A stretch of DNA of 64,000 nt. Origin: Streptomyces sp. NBC_01306. Its GTDB lineage: Bacteria > Actinomycetota > Actinomycetes > Streptomycetales > Streptomycetaceae. The position numbers and the translations under genes are program-made. The stretch lies in assembly GCF_026340465.1 (NCBI RefSeq), contig NZ_JAPEPC010000001.1:2940001-3004000 (forward strand). The letters are read 5' to 3'. This document shows, one piece after another, positions 35,957 through 46,086 of the stretch. The notes below the pieces were generated by a model. It saw only the letters and a program-made list of their open reading frames with translations, searched no databases and had not been told where the DNA came from. Position 1 is the first letter of the stretch. Every line of letters starts with the position of its first letter.

Positions 35957-37818
35957 TGCTCCTGGGGACGGTGAGGGAGGGTCGGTGGGAAGTCGGCGCT
36001 GTCCGTGGTGTGCACGGCGAGCGAACGGTCGGGGCGCAGCCGTACGACGAGGTGGCGGCGCCAGGCGTTGTCGTCGCGGTCCGCGTGGTCCTCGCGCCAG
36101 TGGCAGCCGCGGGTCTCCTCGCGGCGCTGCGCTGCGGCGGTGAGGACGCGGGCGACACAGAGGAGGTTGGTCGCCTCCCAGGCCTCGACGCCCGGTTCGG
36201 CGGGCTTCAGGGCGACGGCGGGCAGCGCTTCCGGGGCTCCCGCCGCTGCCGCGTCCATGGCGGCGCCCGCCGCCGCTTCCGCCACTGCTTCGGCTGCGGC
36301 TTCCGCCTCCGCCTCGGCGCGGATCGCCTCCAGCCGGTCCGCCGCACCCGCGAGGCTCTCCCCGGAGCGGAGCACTCCGGCGCCCGCCGTCATGATGCGC
36401 TGGATACGGAGGCGGGCCTCGGGCGGCAGGAGCGGGAGCGTAACGGGCTCCGCCGGGAGGACGGCCGCTCCGGCGCGCACGCCCGCGCCCGAGCCGGCCG
36501 TGCCCGAGCCGCCCGCGCCCGTACCGGCCGTGCCCGAGGCGGCCGCACCCGTACCGGCCGCGCCTGAGCCGGCCGTGACGATGTCGTCGGCGATGCGCTC
36601 CGCGAAGACCAGGCCCTCCAGGAGGGAGTTGGACGCCAGGCGGTTCGCGCCGTGCACGCCGGTGCAGGCGACCTCACCGCAGGCGTACAGACCGGGGACG
36701 GTCGTGCGGCCGTGCAGGTCGGTGCGGACACCGCCGGAGGCGTAGTGCGCCGCCGGCGCGACCGGGACCGGCTCGGTCACCGGGTCGATGCCGTGGCTGC
36801 GGCAGGCGGCGAGGATCGTCGGGAAGCGCTGCTCCCACATCTCGGCGCCGAAGTGCCGGGCGTCGAGATACATATGCTCGGTGCCGTGCTCCTGCATCCG
36901 GCGGGTGATGGCCTTCGCCACGATGTCGCGGGGGGCCAGCTCGGCCAGCTCGTGCTGCCCGGTCATGAAGCGGACGCCGTCGGCGTCGACGAGATGGGCG
37001 CCTTCGCCCCGTACCGCCTCGGAGACCAGCGGCTGCTGGCCCTCGGCGCCCGCGCCGAGGAAGAGCACCGTGGGGTGGAACTGGACGAATTCCAGGTCGG
37101 AGACCTCCGCGCCCGCCCGGAGCGCCAGGGCCACGCCGTCGCCGGTGGAGACGGCGGGGTTGGTGGTCGCCGAGAAGATCTGGCCCATGCCGCCGGTGGC
37201 GAGCACCACCGCGGGTGCCCGGACCGCGCCGACGCCGTCGTGCTGGCCCTCCCCCATGACGTGCAGGGTGACACCCGCCGTACGGCCTTCGGTATCGGTG
37301 AGGAGGTCGAGGACCAGGGCGTTCTCCACGGTGCGCAGCGCGGCCGCGCGGACCGCGTCGACCAGGGCGCGGGAGATCTCGGCGCCGGTGGCGTCGCCGC
37401 CCGCGTGCGCGATGCGGCGACGGTGGTGGCCGCCCTCCCGGGTGAGTGCGATCCCGCCGGTCTCGTCGGTGTCGAACTGCGCGCCGGTCGCGATCAGCCT
37501 GCGTACGGCATCGGGGCCCTCCGTCACCAGGGTGCGGACCGCCGCCTCGTCGCAGAGCCCGGCCCCCGCGACCAGCGTGTCGTCGAGGTGCTGCTGGGGG
37601 GTGTCGCCCTCGCCGAGCGCGGCGGCGATACCGCCCTGGGCCCAGCGGGTCGAGCCGTCGTCGAGGCGGGCCTTGGTCACGACGACGGTCCGCAGCCCTG
37701 CCGCTGTGCAGCGCAGCGCGGTGGTCAGGCCGGCCACTCCGGATCCGACGATCACGACGTCCGCGTCGATCTCCCAGCCGGGGGCGGGTGCGTGCAGGCG
37801 TATTCCGGTTCCGGTCAC
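35953..37818 (-). CDS. nadB: L-aspartate oxidase
   Basis: FAD enzyme that makes iminoaspartate from aspartate, first step of bacterial NAD synthesis. 621 residues, above the usual about 540-580. FAD motif [88 protein letters not shown]. Two low-complexity inserts explain the length: Gly/Ala/Ser/Thr about 413-449 and Ala/Glu about 498-535. It overlaps panC and nadC by 4 bases each. Confidence 0.96.
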   Translation of the reverse strand: MTGTGIRLHAPAPGWEIDADVVIVGSGVAGLTTALRCTAAGLRTVVVTKARLDDGSTRWAQGGIAAALGEGDTPQQHLDDTLVAGAGLCDEAAVRTLVTEGPDAVRRLIATGAQFDTDETGGIALTREGGHHRRRIAHAGGDATGAEISRALVDAVRAAALRTVENALVLDLLTDTEGRTAGVTLHVMGEGQHDGVGAVRAPAVVLATGGMGQIFSATTNPAVSTGDGVALALRAGAEVSDLEFVQFHPTVLFLGAGAEGQQPLVSEAVRGEGAHLVDADGVRFMTGQHELAELAPRDIVAKAITRRMQEHGTEHMYLDARHFGAEMWEQRFPTILAACRSHGIDPVTEPVPVAPAAHYASGGVRTDLHGRTTVPGLYACGEVACTGVHGANRLASNSLLEGLVFAERIADDIVTAGSGAAGTGAAASGTAGTGAGGSGTAGSGAGVRAGAAVLPAEPVTLPLLPPEARLRIQRIMTAGAGVLRSGESLAGAADRLEAIRAEAEAEAAAEAVAEAAAGAAMDAAAAGAPEALPAVALKPAEPGVEAWEATNLLCVARVLTAAAQRREETRGCHWREDHADRDDNAWRRHLVVRLRPDRSLAVHTTDSADFPPTLPHRPQEQ

Positions 37819-38801
37819 TGTGGTTCCCCGAAGGTCAGCGGGATGTTGTCGATCAGACGCGTCGTACCGACCCGGGCGGCGACCGCGAGGACCGCTTCGC
37901 CCCGGTGGCCGTCGGTGGCCTCGGTGAAGTCGGACGGGTCGATCAGGGACAGGTAGTCCAGGGAGAGCGCCGCCCCGTCGAGGACGGCCTGCGCGGCGGC
38001 GCGCACGGCCGCGGGGGTGGCGGAGGCGGCGCCGGTGAGGGCGTCCCGGCCCGCGAACAGGGCGCGGGACAGGGCCAGCGCGGTGGCCCTGTCCCCGGTG
38101 GAGAGGAAGCGGTTACGGCTGGACATCGCCAGCCCGTCCGGCTCCCGGACCGTCGGCACGCCGACAATCCCGACCGGGAAGTTGAGGTCGCGCGCCATCC
38201 GCCGTACCAGGGCGAGCTGTTGGGCGTCCTTCTGCCCGAACAGCGCGACATCGGGGCGGGTGAGGTGCAGGAGTTTGGCGACGACGGTGAGCATCCCGTC
38301 GAAGTGGCCCGGGCGCGCCGCGCCTTCGAAGCGCTCCCCCATCGGGCCCGCCGCGACCCGGACCTGCGGCTCGCCGCCCGGGTAGACCTCGTCGGCCGAG
38401 GGAGCGAAGACGGCGTCCGCGCCGGCCAGTTCGGCGATGGCGAGGTCCGCTTCGAGGGTGCGCGGGTAGCGGTCGAGGTCTTCACCCGCGCCGAACTGCA
38501 GCGGGTTGACGAAGACCGTCACGACGACCTGCCCGGCCTCGCCCACCTGCTCCCTGGCCGCCCGGACGAGGGTGGCGTGGCCCTCGTGCAGGGCGCCCAT
38601 GGTCATGACGACGGCGCGGGGGGCGGGGGGCTGCGTTGTGCGGGCTCCGTGGGCTCCGGGTGTGCCGGTGCCGGGCTCGGTCCCCGTCCCGGGCCCGGTG
38701 CCTGGCTGCGTACGCCCGGTCCCGGCAAGCCCGGTCCCGGTGCGCCCGCGCGGCAGGGCGTGCAGTTCGGCTGCCGTGTGCAGCAGCGCGGTCGTGGTCA
38801 T
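37815..38801 (-). CDS. panC: Pantothenate synthetase
   Basis: Joins pantoate and beta-alanine with ATP. 328 residues; catalytic blocks [15 protein letters not shown] (MGALHEGH at 68-75 rather than the usual about 30), [56 protein letters not shown], and MSSRNRFLS. The shift comes from a Gly/Thr/Pro repeat insert at about 20-60 ([17 protein letters not shown]). The start overlaps the DUF2520 gene stop and the end overlaps nadB. Confidence 0.95.
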   Translation of the reverse strand: MTTTALLHTAAELHALPRGRTGTGLAGTGRTQPGTGPGTGTEPGTGTPGAHGARTTQPPAPRAVVMTMGALHEGHATLVRAAREQVGEAGQVVVTVFVNPLQFGAGEDLDRYPRTLEADLAIAELAGADAVFAPSADEVYPGGEPQVRVAAGPMGERFEGAARPGHFDGMLTVVAKLLHLTRPDVALFGQKDAQQLALVRRMARDLNFPVGIVGVPTVREPDGLAMSSRNRFLSTGDRATALALSRALFAGRDALTGAASATPAAVRAAAQAVLDGAALSLDYLSLIDPSDFTEATDGHRGEAVLAVAARVGTTRLIDNIPLTFGEPQ

Positions 38802-39697
38802 CGCGTCTCTCCGTCCGCGAGGACTCCCAGCAGGTCCTCGGCCAGTTCCGGCTTGAGCAGCCCGTGTGCGAGGGCGCGGTCCGCCGTCGTACGGGCCATC
38901 GCGAGATAGCCGGCGACGGCCTGCGGGGCGTGCTTGCGCAACTCCTCGACGTGCGCCGCGACCGTACCCGCGTCGCCCCGGGCGACCGGCCCGGTCAGCG
39001 CGGCGTCGCCGGACCTGAGGGCGTTGTCGAGGGCGGCGCCGAGGAGCGGCCCGAGCATCCGGTCGGGGGCCGCCACCCCCGCCTTACGCAGCAGCTCCAT
39101 CGACTGGGCGACCAGGGTGACCAGGTGATTCGCGCCGAGGGCGAGCGCCGCGTGGTAGAGCGGACGGGACTCCTCCGAGATCCACTCGGGTTCGCCGCCC
39201 ATCTCGATGACCAGCGCCTCGGCCGCGAGCCGCAGCTCATCGGGTGCGGTCACGCCGAAGGAGCAGCCGGCCAGCCGCTGGACGTCCACGGATGTGCCGG
39301 TGAAGGTCATCGCCGGGTGCAGTGCGAGCGGCAGGGCTCCGGCGCGCAGGGCGGGGTCGAGCACTCCGGTGCCGAACCGGCCCGACGTATGGACCAGGAG
39401 CTGTCCGGGCCGGACGGCGCCGGTCTCGGCCAGGCCCTCCACCAGCGCGGGAAGCGCGTCGTCCGGCACGGTCAGCAGGACCAGCTCGGCGCGGGCCAGC
39501 ACCTCGGCCGGGGTGACCAGGGGGACGTCGGGGAGCAGGACGGCTGCCCTGCGGACGGATGCGTCGGAGACACCGGACGCGGCGACCGGGCGGTGCCCGG
39601 CGAGCTGGAGCGCGGCGGCGAGCGCGGGGCCCACCCGGCCCGCTCCGACCACGCCGACGGTGAGCCGCGCGGGGCGGGATTCTGCTGATGCGTTCAC
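38798..39697 (-). CDS. Rossmann-like and DUF2520 domain protein
   Basis: 299 residues. NAD(P)-binding Rossmann motif [17 protein letters not shown] at the N-terminus, [31 protein letters not shown], then the helical DUF2520 domain ([31 protein letters not shown]). This is the arrangement of ketopantoate-reductase- and ProC-like dehydrogenases. As first gene of the panC-nadB-nadC-coaX operon it is a candidate for a reductase step in pantothenate or related metabolism, but this is inference from context. Confidence 0.88.
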   Translation of the reverse strand: MNASAESRPARLTVGVVGAGRVGPALAAALQLAGHRPVAASGVSDASVRRAAVLLPDVPLVTPAEVLARAELVLLTVPDDALPALVEGLAETGAVRPGQLLVHTSGRFGTGVLDPALRAGALPLALHPAMTFTGTSVDVQRLAGCSFGVTAPDELRLAAEALVIEMGGEPEWISEESRPLYHAALALGANHLVTLVAQSMELLRKAGVAAPDRMLGPLLGAALDNALRSGDAALTGPVARGDAGTVAAHVEELRKHAPQAVAGYLAMARTTADRALAHGLLKPELAEDLLGVLADGETR

Positions 39698-39815
39698 GTG
39701 GGACGGCCTTCCGTTCCAGTCCGCGAGGGGTACCGGACGATTTCCCCGTCATGCTACGCCCAGGATTCGGGGGAACTCGTTGGACTGTCCACAGGCTGCG
39801 GACGAGGATCGGCGC

Positions 39816-41093
39816 ATGACGAACGAGGCGGACATCACCGGGACCGACGGCGCCGGGCAGCACAGCAGGACCGGGCACGACAGTGGAAAGAAGCAGGCCG
39901 GCGGGGGCGAGCAGCCCCGGCGGGCCGAGCAGAACGAGCAGAACGAGCAGGCCGAGCAGCCCCCGCAGGACGCTGCGCAGCGCAGGGTCGCGGCGATGCG
40001 GGGCGCGAAGCGGGTGCTGTCGAGGCCGCACGCGATCGTCACCCTGGGCGAGCAGCTGACCGCACTGGCGGCGGACGCGGGCACGGTGTACGACCTGGAC
40101 GAGCCGGTGGACATATACGGCGGCGGGGTCGTCGCCGCGCTGGAGGAGCGGGTCGCCGGGCTGCTCGGGTTCCCGGCAGCCGCCTTCTTCCCCACCGGCA
40201 CGATGGCGCAGCAGGTCGCGCTGCGGTGCTGGGCGGGACGTACCGGCGATCCGGTGGTCGCGCTGCATCCGATGGCCCACCCCGAACTGCACGAGCGGGG
40301 CGCTTTCGGAGCCGTGAGCGGGCTGCGTACGGTCCACCCGACGTCCGCGCCCCGCCTCCCCACGGCCGCGGAAGTACGCGACTTCGAGGAGCCGTTCGGC
40401 ACCCTGATGCTGGAACTCCCCCTGCGCGACGCCGGTTTCGTCCTCCCGACATGGGACGAGCTGGTGGCCGTCGCCGGGGCCGCCAGGGAACGTGATGCGG
40501 TGGTGCATCTCGACGGCGCGCGACTCTGGGAGTGCGCCCCGCACTTCGGCCGCGAGCTGGCGGAGATCGCCGGGGTCGCGGACAGTGTGTACGTCTCCCT
40601 CTACAAGTCCCTCGACGGCCTTTCGGGCGCCGTGCTCGCGGGACCGGCTTCGCTGATCGACGAGGCCAGGACCTGGCGCCACCGGTACGGGGGCGCGCTC
40701 TTCCAGCAGTACCCGGCCGCGCTGTCGGCCCTGCTGGGGCTGGAGCGGGAGCTGCCCCGGCTGCCCTCGTACGTCGCGCACGCGAAGGTCGTCGCCGCGG
40801 GGCTCACGGACGGGTTCCGGGCGGCGGGTGTGCCCTGGTTCCGGGTCAATCCCGAGGTGCCGCACACCCATCAGTTCCAGGTGTGGCTGCCGTACGAGGC
40901 GGATGTGCTGTCGGAGGCGGCGGTCGTGCAGGCGGAGGAGACGGGGGTGGCGCTGTTCCAGCGGTTCCATCCGGCGCCGGGCGGGGTGCCGGGGGTGTCG
41001 CTGGCCGAGGTGACGGTGTCGGCGCCGGGGCTGTCGTGGAGCGCGGCGGATGTGACGGGGGCGGTCGGGGAGTTCGTACGCCGGGTGAGGTGA
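39816..41093 (+). CDS. Threonine aldolase family PLP enzyme
   Basis: Beta-eliminating lyase / low-specificity L-threonine aldolase family; splits threonine to glycine and acetaldehyde. 425 residues from ATG 39816, with GAGGA 8 bases upstream. The first 60 are Gln/Asn/Glu-rich low complexity (EQNEQNEQAEQ). The fold-type I core shows YGGGVVAALEERVAGLLG, FFPTGTMAQQVALR, HLDGARLWE and the PLP lysine in SLYKSLDGLSGAVL. It is divergent from the DUF2520-led operon, 118-base spacer. Confidence 0.87.
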   Translation: MTNEADITGTDGAGQHSRTGHDSGKKQAGGGEQPRRAEQNEQNEQAEQPPQDAAQRRVAAMRGAKRVLSRPHAIVTLGEQLTALAADAGTVYDLDEPVDIYGGGVVAALEERVAGLLGFPAAAFFPTGTMAQQVALRCWAGRTGDPVVALHPMAHPELHERGAFGAVSGLRTVHPTSAPRLPTAAEVRDFEEPFGTLMLELPLRDAGFVLPTWDELVAVAGAARERDAVVHLDGARLWECAPHFGRELAEIAGVADSVYVSLYKSLDGLSGAVLAGPASLIDEARTWRHRYGGALFQQYPAALSALLGLERELPRLPSYVAHAKVVAAGLTDGFRAAGVPWFRVNPEVPHTHQFQVWLPYEADVLSEAAVVQAEETGVALFQRFHPAPGGVPGVSLAEVTVSAPGLSWSAADVTGAVGEFVRRVR

Positions 41094-41141
41094 CACAGGG
41101 GCGAGGGGGCTGAAGGGGCTGAGGGACGGAGGGGCGGAGGC

Positions 41142-41438
41142 TCAGCGGGGATCGGATGTGTGCTGTCCGTTGGTGGTCCGCGCCGGGGTCAGCAGCCTCC
41201 GCAGCCGGCCGTTCCGCGACAGCCAGTGCGTCCGGGCCTTCCCCCTCGCTCTCTTCTCCGTCGCCCTCTTCTCCGTCGCCCTCTTCTCCGTCCGTCTCGC
41301 GCCCGGCCGCCCCGTGCTCAGGTGGTCGCGGATCTCGCCGATGGCCTCCCAGTCGTGCCGGCCCGGCAGGGGCGGCGCCGTCTCTCCCCGCTGGGCGGCA
41401 CGGTAGGCGTCGAGCATGTGCTGCTGGTTCGCGTTCAT
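41142..41438 (-). CDS. Small basic protein with TEKRA repeats
   Basis: 98 residues from ATG 41438. N-terminus MNANQQHMLDAYRAAQRGETAPPLPG and HDWEAIGEIRDHLS look conserved-like; the middle has three TEKRA repeats followed by RGKAR, encoded by a 15-bp tandem DNA repeat. The C-terminus is Arg-rich. No named family. It is divergent from the DUF5937/ArsR-type regulator gene, start-to-start 99 bases. Confidence 0.65.
   Translation of the reverse strand: MNANQQHMLDAYRAAQRGETAPPLPGRHDWEAIGEIRDHLSTGRPGARRTEKRATEKRATEKRARGKARTHWLSRNGRLRRLLTPARTTNGQHTSDPR
41251..41293. repeat. 15-bp coding tandem repeat, about 2.9 copies
   Basis: Unit CTCTTCTCCGTCGCC at 41251-41265, 41266-41280 and part at 41281-41293. 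Encodes the TEKRA repeats of the small basic protein. Confidence 0.85.
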
Positions 41439-41537
41439 GGCCCCACCCTGGGCACCAGCCGGGGCCCAGGGCTCTCCATTTGACGAGCGCAGTCAATCGA
41501 CGGCCGGACTGTCGGTGGGGGCAGGCACGATGGATCC

Positions 41538-42656
41538 ATGAGCGTGGACATCGACATCACGGGGCTGCCGCCCGGGGGGATCACTTTCGAACTGTCTCCC
41601 CTGGCGGAGCTCGGCAATGCCCTGCATGTGCTGTCCGAACCGGGACACCATCCGGGGCTGCACGGCTGGGCCACGGCGACGGCCGCCGGGCTGGAGCCGG
41701 ACCTCGCCGACCGGCTGCACGAAGCGGACTTCCTGTGGCGCTCCACGTTCTCGGACATCTTCCTGCCGTTCGCGGGCGCCCGGCACGGCGGCGGCAGGCC
41801 CGGGGCGACTCTCGCCGAGGATCTGGATCTGCTCGACCTGCTGCCCGACGACGAGTTCGTGAATGTCGCGCTGGAGTTCACCTGCTCCGTCACCTACGAC
41901 CTCGGCGGCCCCTCACCGCTCACGGACACGGGGGTCCGCAACCGCGCGCTGGATCTCGCGGCGGCCCGCGGGCCCCGGCAGCTCGACTTCACCGGACATC
42001 TGCTGAACGACCCGGTCACCGTGCGGGCCTGGATCCGGCGGCTCTTCGAGGACTGCGAGCAGGCGTTCTTCGGCGACACCTGGCGCCGGGTACGGATCCA
42101 ACTGGCGGCCGACGCCCGGCACAAGACCGAGATCCTGCGGCACAAGGGCCTGGCCGACGCGATGACCGCGGTCTCCGCCGCCCTGTCGCTGGACAGCACC
42201 GGGACCAGGATCAGCGCCGACAAGCTCGCGGAGGGCCGTTCGGCCGCGGTGGGCGCGCCCGCCGGGGACGGGCTCACCTTCGTACCGACCAGTTTCGGCT
42301 GGCCCCATCTGCTGGTGCTCCACCGCCCGGACTGGCGCCCGGCGATCCAGTACCCGGTCGCCGCACCCGAGTTGCCGTCCCCCGCGTCGGTCGAGCTGCT
42401 GAAGCTGCGGCTGGAGGCGCTGGCCCACCCGATGCGGATGCGGATGTGCCGGGGGCTGGCCCGCTCCCCGCGCACCACGGGCGAACTGGCCGACACACAC
42501 GGCATATCCGCGCCGGAGATCTCCCGCCATCTGGCGGTCCTGAAGCGGGCCGGCCTGATCACCACCAGGCGGCGTGGGCGGTATGTCCTGCACCAGCTGG
42601 ACCTCACCGTGGTGGCCAGGCTCGGCAGCGACTTCCTGGAGGGGGTGCTGCGCTGA
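41538..42656 (+). CDS. DUF5937 / ArsR-type winged-helix regulator
   Basis: 372 residues. The N-terminal about 280 residues resemble the DUF5937 module found before ArsR domains in actinobacteria (ITFELSPLAELGNALHVLSEPGHHP); the C-terminal winged helix is LRLEALAHPMRMRMCRGLARSPRTTGELADTHGISAPEISRHLAVLKRAGLITTRRRGRYVLHQL. No metal-binding cysteines of the ArsR type are evident, so the N-terminal module may bind the effector. Target genes are unknown. Confidence 0.87.
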   Translation: MSVDIDITGLPPGGITFELSPLAELGNALHVLSEPGHHPGLHGWATATAAGLEPDLADRLHEADFLWRSTFSDIFLPFAGARHGGGRPGATLAEDLDLLDLLPDDEFVNVALEFTCSVTYDLGGPSPLTDTGVRNRALDLAAARGPRQLDFTGHLLNDPVTVRAWIRRLFEDCEQAFFGDTWRRVRIQLAADARHKTEILRHKGLADAMTAVSAALSLDSTGTRISADKLAEGRSAAVGAPAGDGLTFVPTSFGWPHLLVLHRPDWRPAIQYPVAAPELPSPASVELLKLRLEALAHPMRMRMCRGLARSPRTTGELADTHGISAPEISRHLAVLKRAGLITTRRRGRYVLHQLDLTVVARLGSDFLEGVLR

Positions 42657-42803
42657 CGGCCGCCTCAACGCGCCCGGCTCAACGTGCCCGGCTCTACGCG
42701 CCTGCCTGCCCTGCCGGTCTCAGTACCCCGGCCTCACCCTGCCTGTCTCAGCGCGCAGGCCTCACCCTGCCCAGCTTCAGCACGCCCGCCTCACCTGCCG
42801 GTC

Positions 42804-43481
42804 TCAGCGCGCCCCGGAGCCGCCGGCCCGCACCAGACCCGTCTCGTACGCCATCACGACCACCTGCACCCGGTCCCGCAGTTCCAGCTTGGTGAGGATG
42901 CGGCCCACATGCGTCTTCACCGTGGCCTCCGACAGCACCAGCAGCGCCGCGATCTCGCCGTTCGACAGGCCCTGCGCGACCAGCAGCATCACCTCGCGCT
43001 CCCGGTCCGTGAGCCGCTCGATCTCCTTCTGCTGCGGATCCGCGACCGTGCTCGGCAGCATCGGTGAGAAGCGGTCGAGCAGCCGCCGCGTGGTCGACGG
43101 CGCGACCACCGCGTCGCCGCTGTGCACGGACCGGATCGCGCCGAGCAGTTCGGCGGGGGGCACGTCCTTGAGCATGAATCCGCTGGCGCCCGCCTTCAGC
43201 CCGGAGAAGGCGTACTCGTCCAGGTCGAAGGTGGTCAGGATCAGCACCTTCGGCGCATCCGGCCGCGCACAGATCTGCCGGGTCGCCTCGACACCGTCCA
43301 GCTTCGGCATACGGACGTCCATCAGCACCACGTCGACCGCCGTCGACCGGAGAACGGCGATCGCCTCCGCGCCGTCGCCCGCCTCCGCGACGACCTCCAT
43401 GTCCGGCTGGGCGGCGAGCACCATCCGGAAGCCGGTGCGCAGCAGCACCTGGTCGTCGACGAGCATCACGCGGATCGCCAT
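42804..43481 (-). CDS. NarL/LuxR-type response regulator
   Basis: 225 residues from ATG 43481; an in-frame ATG 43502 has no ribosome site. The receiver has [14 protein letters not shown], phospho-acceptor Asp in [13 protein letters not shown], and [13 protein letters not shown]; the C-terminal LuxR HTH is [40 protein letters not shown]. Partner of the histidine kinase encoded upstream (43650-44849). The two are separated by a 168-base repeat-rich spacer rather than overlapping. Confidence 0.93.
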   Translation of the reverse strand: MAIRVMLVDDQVLLRTGFRMVLAAQPDMEVVAEAGDGAEAIAVLRSTAVDVVLMDVRMPKLDGVEATRQICARPDAPKVLILTTFDLDEYAFSGLKAGASGFMLKDVPPAELLGAIRSVHSGDAVVAPSTTRRLLDRFSPMLPSTVADPQQKEIERLTDREREVMLLVAQGLSNGEIAALLVLSEATVKTHVGRILTKLELRDRVQVVVMAYETGLVRAGGSGAR

Positions 43482-43532
43482 CTCGTAAGGATCCCTTCTC
43501 ATGGGCCGGTGCCGATGGGCACCCGGGACAAC

Positions 43533-43640
43533 GGCAGGCTGGTGGGCTGGTGGCAGGCTGGTGGGCTGGTGGCTGGCTGGTGGGCGGGCTTGTGGCGTGG
43601 TGGGCTTGTGGGCTGTGGTGGGCTTGCCTGTGGTCCGGCC
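43533..43640. repeat. G/T-rich tandem repeats between kinase and regulator genes
   Basis: A 19-bp unit GGCAGGCTGGTGGGCTGGT occurs twice (43533-43551, 43552-43570) and decays into GGTGGGC-type repeats to about 43640. It fills most of the gap between the two-component genes. Confidence 0.75.
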
Positions 43641-43649
43641 AGTGGCCGG

Positions 43650-44849
43650 CTAGTGGGCCGGTTTGAGCGGCAGCAGCGCGCTGATCCGGAAGCCGCCGCC
43701 CGGCCGCGGGCCCGCGTCCAGCGTGCCCCCGACCATGCCGATGCGCTCCCGCATACCGATCAGACCGTGCCCCTGACCGTCCGCCCCGCCGTCCTGGTAC
43801 AACTCGTGCGCCGCGCCCCGGCCGTCGTCCTCGACCAGCAGGCCGAGCCCGTCGTCGAAGTAGACGAGACGCACGCTGGCGCCCACGTCCGGTCCGCCGT
43901 GCTTCCGGGTGTTGGTGAGCGCTTCCTGCACAATGCGGTACGCGGTCAGCTCCACGCCACTGGGCAGCGGCCGCGGCGTCCCCTCGATACGGAAGTCCAC
44001 GGTCAGCCCGGCGACCCTGACCTGCTCGACGAGGTCCTCGATCTGCTGCACATCGGGCTGCGGCACGTACTCACCGCTCTCCGGCGCGTCACCGGTCCGC
44101 AGCACCCCCAGCAGCCTGCGCATCTCGGCCAGCGCCTGGCGGCCGGTGGACGAGATCGTCTCCAGCGCCTGTTTGGCCTGGTCGGGCGAGGCATCCAGGA
44201 CATAGGCGGCGCCGTCCGCCTGGACGACCATCACCGAGACGTTGTGCGCCACGACATCGTGCAGCTCGCGGGCGATCCGGGCACGCTCACCGGCGACCGC
44301 CACCTTCGACTGCGCCTCCCGCTCCCGCTCCAGACGGGCGGCCCGCTCCTCCAGCTGCGCGAAGTAGGCCCGGCGGGTCCGTACCGAGTCACCCAGCACC
44401 CAGGCCAGGACGAACGGAACCGTCGCCACGACCGTGAAAACCGCCTGCTGCACCCAGCCGGTGACCCCCGCCTCGTGCCAGCGCAGCTGCGCGAGCGTCC
44501 CCGCGCACAGGCCGCCGATCAGGCCGAGCCGGGAGGCCCAGCGCTCCCCGTCGGCGGCGACGGTGTAGATCAACGCCAGCATGGCGAAGTCGGCGGGCCC
44601 CGTGCTGACGTCGAAGACCAGCTGCGCCACCCCCAGCACCGTCACGAGCAGCAGCATCTTCTCGGGCGCCCGGCGGCGCAGGGCGACAGCCGTACAGAGA
44701 CCCAGGAAGACCGGGACGGCCTTGTAGTTCCACCCGTGCTCCATCCGGGACGCGTCCCACTGCATCGCGGAGAGCCCGAGGAGGATGACGGCCCAGAAGC
44801 CGTCGACCAGAGTCGGGTGTCTGCGGATGAAGGCGTAGAGACGCTGCAC
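43650..44849 (-). CDS. NarL-family sensor histidine kinase
   Basis: 399 residues from GTG 44849 (an upstream TTG at 44882 is unlikely). Five or six N-terminal transmembrane segments (for example [55 protein letters not shown]), then HisKA_3 with [21 protein letters not shown] (phospho-accepting His), and HATPase with [16 protein letters not shown] and [12 protein letters not shown]. No extracellular sensor domain is obvious, so it probably senses within the membrane. Signal unknown. Confidence 0.92.
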   Translation of the reverse strand: MQRLYAFIRRHPTLVDGFWAVILLGLSAMQWDASRMEHGWNYKAVPVFLGLCTAVALRRRAPEKMLLLVTVLGVAQLVFDVSTGPADFAMLALIYTVAADGERWASRLGLIGGLCAGTLAQLRWHEAGVTGWVQQAVFTVVATVPFVLAWVLGDSVRTRRAYFAQLEERAARLEREREAQSKVAVAGERARIARELHDVVAHNVSVMVVQADGAAYVLDASPDQAKQALETISSTGRQALAEMRRLLGVLRTGDAPESGEYVPQPDVQQIEDLVEQVRVAGLTVDFRIEGTPRPLPSGVELTAYRIVQEALTNTRKHGGPDVGASVRLVYFDDGLGLLVEDDGRGAAHELYQDGGADGQGHGLIGMRERIGMVGGTLDAGPRPGGGFRISALLPLKPAH

Positions 44850-44945
44850 GTAACCCAGCGTAGGGAAGCCGGACAGGTGCAAGGGTCAACCGGAGGACCG
44901 ATCCGGTCGCCCATGGAGTACTCCCCAAGGTGGAGACTTGACGCC

Positions 44946-45902
44946 GTGACTGATGAGTGGCGCGGGTGGCGTGAGGCGACGGAGGCCGCTCTGTACGGGG
45001 CGGACGGCTTCTATCTGCGGCCGGAGGGCCCCTCGGCCCACTTCCGCACCTCGGTGCACGCCTCCCCCCTGTTCGCAGCGGCCGTCGCCCGGCTGCTGAC
45101 GGGGCTGGACATCGCGGAGCCGGCCCTGGTCGACATGGGGGCGGGCCGCGGTGAGCTGGTGACGGGGGTCCTGGCCGCGCTGCCCGCGGACTTCCCGGTA
45201 CGGGCGTACGCCGTCGAGCGCGCGCCCCGTCCGGCCGGGCTCGACGAGCGCGTCGTCTGGTGCGCCGAGCCGCCGGCCGGGGTGCGCGGGCTGCTCTTCG
45301 CGAACGAGTGGCTGGACAATGTGCCGGTCGACATCGCGGAGGTGGACCCGGCCGGGACGCCGCGCTATGTGCGGGTCAGGACGGAGGACGGCGCCGAGCG
45401 GCTGGGCGAGCCGGTGACCGGGGCGGACGCGGAGTGGCTCGACCGCTGGTGGCCGCCGGACGGCCCGGGCACCCGCGCCGAGATCGGCCGTCCGCGCGAC
45501 GAGGCGTGGGCGGCGGCGGCCGGAACGCTGGAGGCGGGTCTCGCGGTGGCCGTCGACTACGCCCACCCGCGCACGGCCCGCCCGCCCTTCGGCACGCTCA
45601 CCGGCTTCCGGGAGGGCCGCGAGGTGCGGCCGGTACCGGACGGGAGCTGCGACATCACCGCCCATGTGGCGCTGGACGCGTGCGCGCTGCCGGGAGCGGA
45701 GCTGCGGACCCAGCGGGAGGCCCTGCGCGCCCTGGGGATCAGTGGCGAACGCCCACCCCTGGCGCTGGCGTCGACGGACCCGGCGGCATACGTCAGACGC
45801 CTGGCGACGGCGGGCGAGGCCGCGGAACTGGTGGCGCGGGGCGGGCTGGGGGACTTCGGGTGGCTGATGCAACGGGTGGGCGGGCCCGGCCAGGGGCGGT
45901 GA
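44946..45902 (+). CDS. MidA (NDUFAF7)-family SAM-dependent methyltransferase
   Basis: 318 residues from GTG 44946, with GGAG 10 bases upstream. MidA-type blocks: [40 protein letters not shown] motif [16 protein letters not shown], and the hallmark [14 protein letters not shown] (matching the NEllDAlPv block), followed by AVDYAHP and CDITAHVAL. Human NDUFAF7 dimethylates an arginine of the complex I subunit NDUFS2 (a NuoD homologue). Here the next gene, 184 bases downstream on the same strand, encodes a NuoD paralogue, which suggests the same enzyme-substrate relation. Confidence 0.85.
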   Translation: MTDEWRGWREATEAALYGADGFYLRPEGPSAHFRTSVHASPLFAAAVARLLTGLDIAEPALVDMGAGRGELVTGVLAALPADFPVRAYAVERAPRPAGLDERVVWCAEPPAGVRGLLFANEWLDNVPVDIAEVDPAGTPRYVRVRTEDGAERLGEPVTGADAEWLDRWWPPDGPGTRAEIGRPRDEAWAAAAGTLEAGLAVAVDYAHPRTARPPFGTLTGFREGREVRPVPDGSCDITAHVALDACALPGAELRTQREALRALGISGERPPLALASTDPAAYVRRLATAGEAAELVARGGLGDFGWLMQRVGGPGQGR

Positions 45903-46086
45903 CGCGGAGAGGCCGGGGCACGGGCAGGAGACGCGGGCAGAAGCCGGGACACGGGCGGCAGCCGGGCAGGGCACCGGACACCGGCGGCAGCCGGGGCACG
46001 GGCATGAGCCGGCACCGGCGCACCGGCAGGGCACCGCGCGCGGGCCCCGGTGAGGCCGCAGCCGTCCGCCGGGGATACTGGCCCGT

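Noticed and set aside
43122..45902. 926-codon plus-strand frame fused to the MidA-type gene
   Set aside because: The part before 44946 is antisense to the response regulator and kinase genes; only the part from GTG 44946 is coding.
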